A DNA stretch of 62,173 nt from Bacteroidales bacterium. GTDB lineage: Bacteria > Bacteroidota > Bacteroidia > Bacteroidales > NBLH01. Made by a program: the position numbers and the translations under genes. Location: contig JAFGWC010000156.1 in NCBI GenBank assembly GCA_016937695.1, positions 1 to 62,173 on the forward strand, given 5' to 3'. Below are positions 59,715-62,173 of the stretch, piece by piece (positions within the stretch are counted from its first letter, which is position 1; every line of letters begins with the position of its first letter). Below the pieces are notes generated by a model that saw only the letters and a list, made by a program, of their open reading frames with translations, ran no database searches and was not told the DNA's origin.

Positions 59715-60518
59715 TCACTTTTGCTCTTTTTCTAGTTTAGATAAATTATCAATTTCTTTTTGGATTTCTTTGTTTAAATTTACAAATTGAGCAGATTTGT
59801 CTTTAATTTTAGCATCCAATCGTTGATTCAAAGTTCTCAGTTTTACTTTTTCGATTTTTAGTAATTGATTTGAAAAATAGTTTTTACGCGCATAATATTC
59901 AAAATTGTACGCAATAAACATTCCGATTATATTTAAACTTACTAAGAAAAAACTATTCACAACAGCAAGTAAGAAAGGCATTTGAATAAAATTAAATGCA
60001 ATAATTATGTATCCGACAGTTACCATAAATCCGGCAATTGTAGCCCAAATAAATCTTAATCGTAAAAATCCATAATTCATTATTATAACTAAAAGCAAAC
60101 CGGCAAAATAATAATTGCTTAAATCGGGCGGTGCAAACCAAATTATTAATATTATTCCAAAACCTGAAATATTTACTAAGGTTCCGGAGATAATTTGCAT
60201 ATATCTTTTAAAAATCCTAGTAAAAGTAAGAATCAGCAATCCTAATAATGAAGGAATTATTATCAAATATCTGATAGTCCAAAATTTATATTTAAAATCA
60301 GGAATTAGAGCTGCATCTAATATTCCAAAAAAAGCATATAATATTAATGCTAAAAAAAGAGCTAATCTTATTTGATTTACTGATTTATTATGATATTCGA
60401 CTAAAAAATGTTTTTCAAATTCACGATTATCTCCAGAAAATTTTATAGTTAATTTATTAGGATTAAATTTTCTAACATTGTCTTTTAAATCATAAAAATC
60501 ATTTTCATCTTCGTTCAT
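59715..60518 (-). CDS. six-helix membrane protein with C-terminal coiled coil
   Basis: 267 residues. A cytoplasmic N-terminal segment (about 1-48) is followed by six membrane helices at about 50-205 (IRLALFLALILYAFFGIL; TIRYLIIIPSLLGLLILTF; FAGLLLVIIMNYGFL). A charged coiled coil (LKIEKVKLRTLNQRLDAKIKDKSAQFV) ends the protein. This is the N-terminal input part usually found in front of cyclase, GGDEF or histidine kinase domains, but here there is no output domain. It starts 32 bases after the hybrid histidine kinase stop and is probably its cotranscribed partner. Whether it was once part of a longer sensor cannot be judged. Confidence 0.7.
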   Translation of the reverse strand: MNEDENDFYDLKDNVRKFNPNKLTIKFSGDNREFEKHFLVEYHNKSVNQIRLALFLALILYAFFGILDAALIPDFKYKFWTIRYLIIIPSLLGLLILTFTRIFKRYMQIISGTLVNISGFGIILIIWFAPPDLSNYYFAGLLLVIIMNYGFLRLRFIWATIAGFMVTVGYIIIAFNFIQMPFLLAVVNSFFLVSLNIIGMFIAYNFEYYARKNYFSNQLLKIEKVKLRTLNQRLDAKIKDKSAQFVNLNKEIQKEIDNLSKLEKEQK

Positions 60519-60550
60519 ATTGCTTAATATTTATAAATATCAAAAAATCA

Positions 60551-62173
60551 CTATTTTAAAAATTCAGAAATTGAATTCAGAAGTTGATTAATATTAAAAG
60601 GTTTACTTATAAATTCATCGAAACCTATTTCTTCACATTTTTCTTTTTCGCTATGCATTGCATAAGCTGTTAAAGCGATTACAGGAATATTTTTGTCTAT
60701 GTTTTTAATTATTTTTGTGGCTTCAAATCCGTTTAATTTAGGCATTTGAATATCCATTAATATTAAATCTATTCTTTTGTTATTTTTAAAAATATCAATA
60801 GCTTCTTCTCCTGTTTTTGCCCTTATTGTTTGAACCAAAGTTTTTTCCAATGCATGTTTTAATAATTTATAATTCATTTCATCGTCTTCTGCAATCAATA
60901 TTAATTTATCGTGCCAATCTGAATTTATTTCAATTTCTAGCGGAATTGAGTTTTCTACATCAGTACTTTCATTAAATTCTACAGAAAGTTTAATATAAAA
61001 TGTAGAACCTTTTCCTGGCAATGAATCAAGCCATAATTCGCCACCAAGCAAATTTATTATACTACTTGATATTGCAAGTCCTAATCCTGTGCCTTTATAA
61101 TTTCGAGTATATGTATCTTCAACTTGGCCAAATCGTTCAAATATTTTTTTTTGTTCTGATTCAGGAATTCCAATTCCGGTATCTTTTGTGTAAAATAATA
61201 TCTTTGAATCCGGAAGTATTTCATATCCAAATTCTATATAACCATTATCTGTGAATTTAAGCGAATTACTAATAAAATTAGATAAAACTTGTTTTATTCG
61301 AAATTCATCTGAATTTATAAAAACCTTTTTATTATTATCCGGAATTTTTAAATGTATTGATACTTTTGTGTTTTGACTTTTATTTATAATTGTTTGAAAA
61401 GAAACATATAAATTTTTCAGCATTTCATTTAAATCAAATGGCTCTTTTCTAATTTTAATTTGTCCTGCTTCAATTTTTGCAATGTCAATTATATCATCAA
61501 TTAAATGCAAGAGATTATTTCCGCTTTGGCTGATGTAATTAATATACTCTTTTAATTCATCTTCTAATTTAAATGAATCAAAAATTAACTGACTAAAGCC
61601 TATAATTGCGTTCATCGGAGAGCGAATTTCGTGCGACATATTAGCTAAAAATGCTGATTTTAATCTATCAGCTTCTTCTGCTTTTTCTTTTTGTTTAATC
61701 AGCTCATTTTCAGTTAAATGCTGCGCTGTTATGTCTAAACTTATGCCTGTTATTCCTATTATGTTATTTTCGTTATCAAAAAACGGAACTTTAATTGTGT
61801 CTAACAATACATCTTTACCACTGTATGAAGAATCCCACATTACATCTCTTTTTGCCTTTTTAGTTGCTATAATAACTTTATCTGAATTTTTATATACCGA
61901 TACTTTTCCTTTTGGAAATATATCTTCATCTTTTTTACCAATCAAAGTTTCTTCATTTAATCCAGTATGCTCATAAAATCTAGGATTAGCACCTAAATAT
62001 CTACATTCAAAATCTTTATAAAAAATTGGATGTGGTATTGAATTAATTATTGAATTTAAAAGTGCTTTTTCTCTATTTAATGATTTTTCAAACTGGTTTC
62101 TTTCTGTTACATCAATTCCGATTATCCATTCTGTTGATAATTCAACTCTTACTTTGCTGCTTAAATTTGACCA
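60551..62173 (-). CDS. hybrid sensor histidine kinase (5' end beyond the window)
   Basis: At least 540 residues; the frame stays open to the last base, so the true start lies outside. From the N-terminal side: the end of a first PAS domain (ELSTEWIIGIDVTERNQFEKSL), a second PAS domain (SIPHPIFYKDFECRYLGAN ... IIGITGISLDITAQHL), and HisKA with phosphorylated His in FLANMSHEIRSPMNAIIGFS. HATPase_c follows (FTDNGYIEFGYEI; GTGLGLAISSSIINLLGG) and then a receiver domain with Asp in LILMDIQMPKLNGFEA. It senses through PAS domains and passes phosphate to an unknown partner. The downstream six-helix protein may be its membrane partner. Confidence 0.92.
   Translation of the reverse strand, partial: WSNLSSKVRVELSTEWIIGIDVTERNQFEKSLNREKALLNSIINSIPHPIFYKDFECRYLGANPRFYEHTGLNEETLIGKKDEDIFPKGKVSVYKNSDKVIIATKKAKRDVMWDSSYSGKDVLLDTIKVPFFDNENNIIGITGISLDITAQHLTENELIKQKEKAEEADRLKSAFLANMSHEIRSPMNAIIGFSQLIFDSFKLEDELKEYINYISQSGNNLLHLIDDIIDIAKIEAGQIKIRKEPFDLNEMLKNLYVSFQTIINKSQNTKVSIHLKIPDNNKKVFINSDEFRIKQVLSNFISNSLKFTDNGYIEFGYEILPDSKILFYTKDTGIGIPESEQKKIFERFGQVEDTYTRNYKGTGLGLAISSSIINLLGGELWLDSLPGKGSTFYIKLSVEFNESTDVENSIPLEIEINSDWHDKLILIAEDDEMNYKLLKHALEKTLVQTIRAKTGEEAIDIFKNNKRIDLILMDIQMPKLNGFEATKIIKNIDKNIPVIALTAYAMHSEKEKCEEIGFDEFISKPFNINQLLNSISEFLK

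Noticed and set aside
59715-60518. Adenylate cyclase or complete sensor kinase
   Set aside because: The six-helix region and coiled coil look like a sensor input, but no catalytic domain follows before the stop codon.

Overview
The window comes from a low-GC member of the Bacteroidota. Genes are dense and AT-rich. Shine-Dalgarno sequences are nearly absent; one gene has a clear exception. Several promoters fit the Bacteroidota -33 TTTG / -7 TAnnTTTG pattern. At least three proteins, plus one broken gene, end in type IX secretion (T9SS) sorting domains. GldF and GldG homologues, a gingipain-family (C25) peptidase and DUF4340/DUF6261-type proteins support the same placement. I see no phage, transposase, CRISPR array or rRNA. 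The nearest species cannot be told from this sequence alone.

Layout. 1-4.4 kb: two tRNAs with a shared promoter, an orphan SiaC-like phosphoprotein, a small outer-membrane protein, an omega-amidase-like nitrilase, a PlsC-type acyltransferase and glyA. 4.5-10.7 kb: a secreted S8 peptidase, a secreted protein built of IENWM repeats, a MacB/FtsX-type ABC exporter (ATPase plus permease) and a small unknown protein. 11-14.7 kb: a HEAT-repeat/cyclophilin lipoprotein, then a nitroreductase-DoxX-MarR operon whose promoter overlaps a palindrome. 15-21 kb: LRR lipoprotein, two small membrane proteins, a Tim44-like/zinc-ribbon protein with a TPM-domain protein, a beta-lactamase-fold hydrolase and a membrane protein. 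21.2-27.3 kb: housekeeping genes gmk, nadD, tag, an FAH-family enzyme, a DnaQ-type exonuclease, a PD40 protein and dnaN. 27.5-31.9 kb: DUF4340 protein, gldG, gldF and an outer-membrane protein.

32-36 kb: mltG, then a two-gene unit that is the best candidate for an undescribed system. It pairs a DUF4213/DUF364 metal-chelation-type protein with one polypeptide that joins an S-component-like membrane domain, a T-component (CbiQ)-like domain and a THEP1-type P-loop NTPase. 36-46 kb: surface and secretion genes: a 1195-residue C25 peptidase, a methyltransferase, a hexapeptide acyltransferase and three neighbouring members of one divergent SGNH-hydrolase-like family. Two of these three are T9SS-sorted paralogues with different C-terminal halves. 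46-51 kb: csaA, an unknown protein beside an NfeD-type membrane protease, a GNAT enzyme, a membrane protein and a DUF4442 hotdog protein.

51-55.6 kb is the decaying part of the window. It holds a CrtI-type oxidoreductase split by one missing base, a five-copy 41-bp tandem repeat, a DUF6261-like gene and a T9SS-sorted gene broken by a frameshift and a stop. 55.7-62.2 kb: mnmE, sucD, a WXXGXW-repeat protein, a small EF-hand-like protein, a PaaI-type thioesterase, a six-helix membrane protein and a hybrid histidine kinase running off the window edge.

Four intergenic hairpins (near 15.0, 17.05, 36.05 and 52.75 kb) share one sequence built on CTTAACAGG and its complement. Each sits just past a gene end with a U-run, so they look like a dispersed palindrome family used as terminators.
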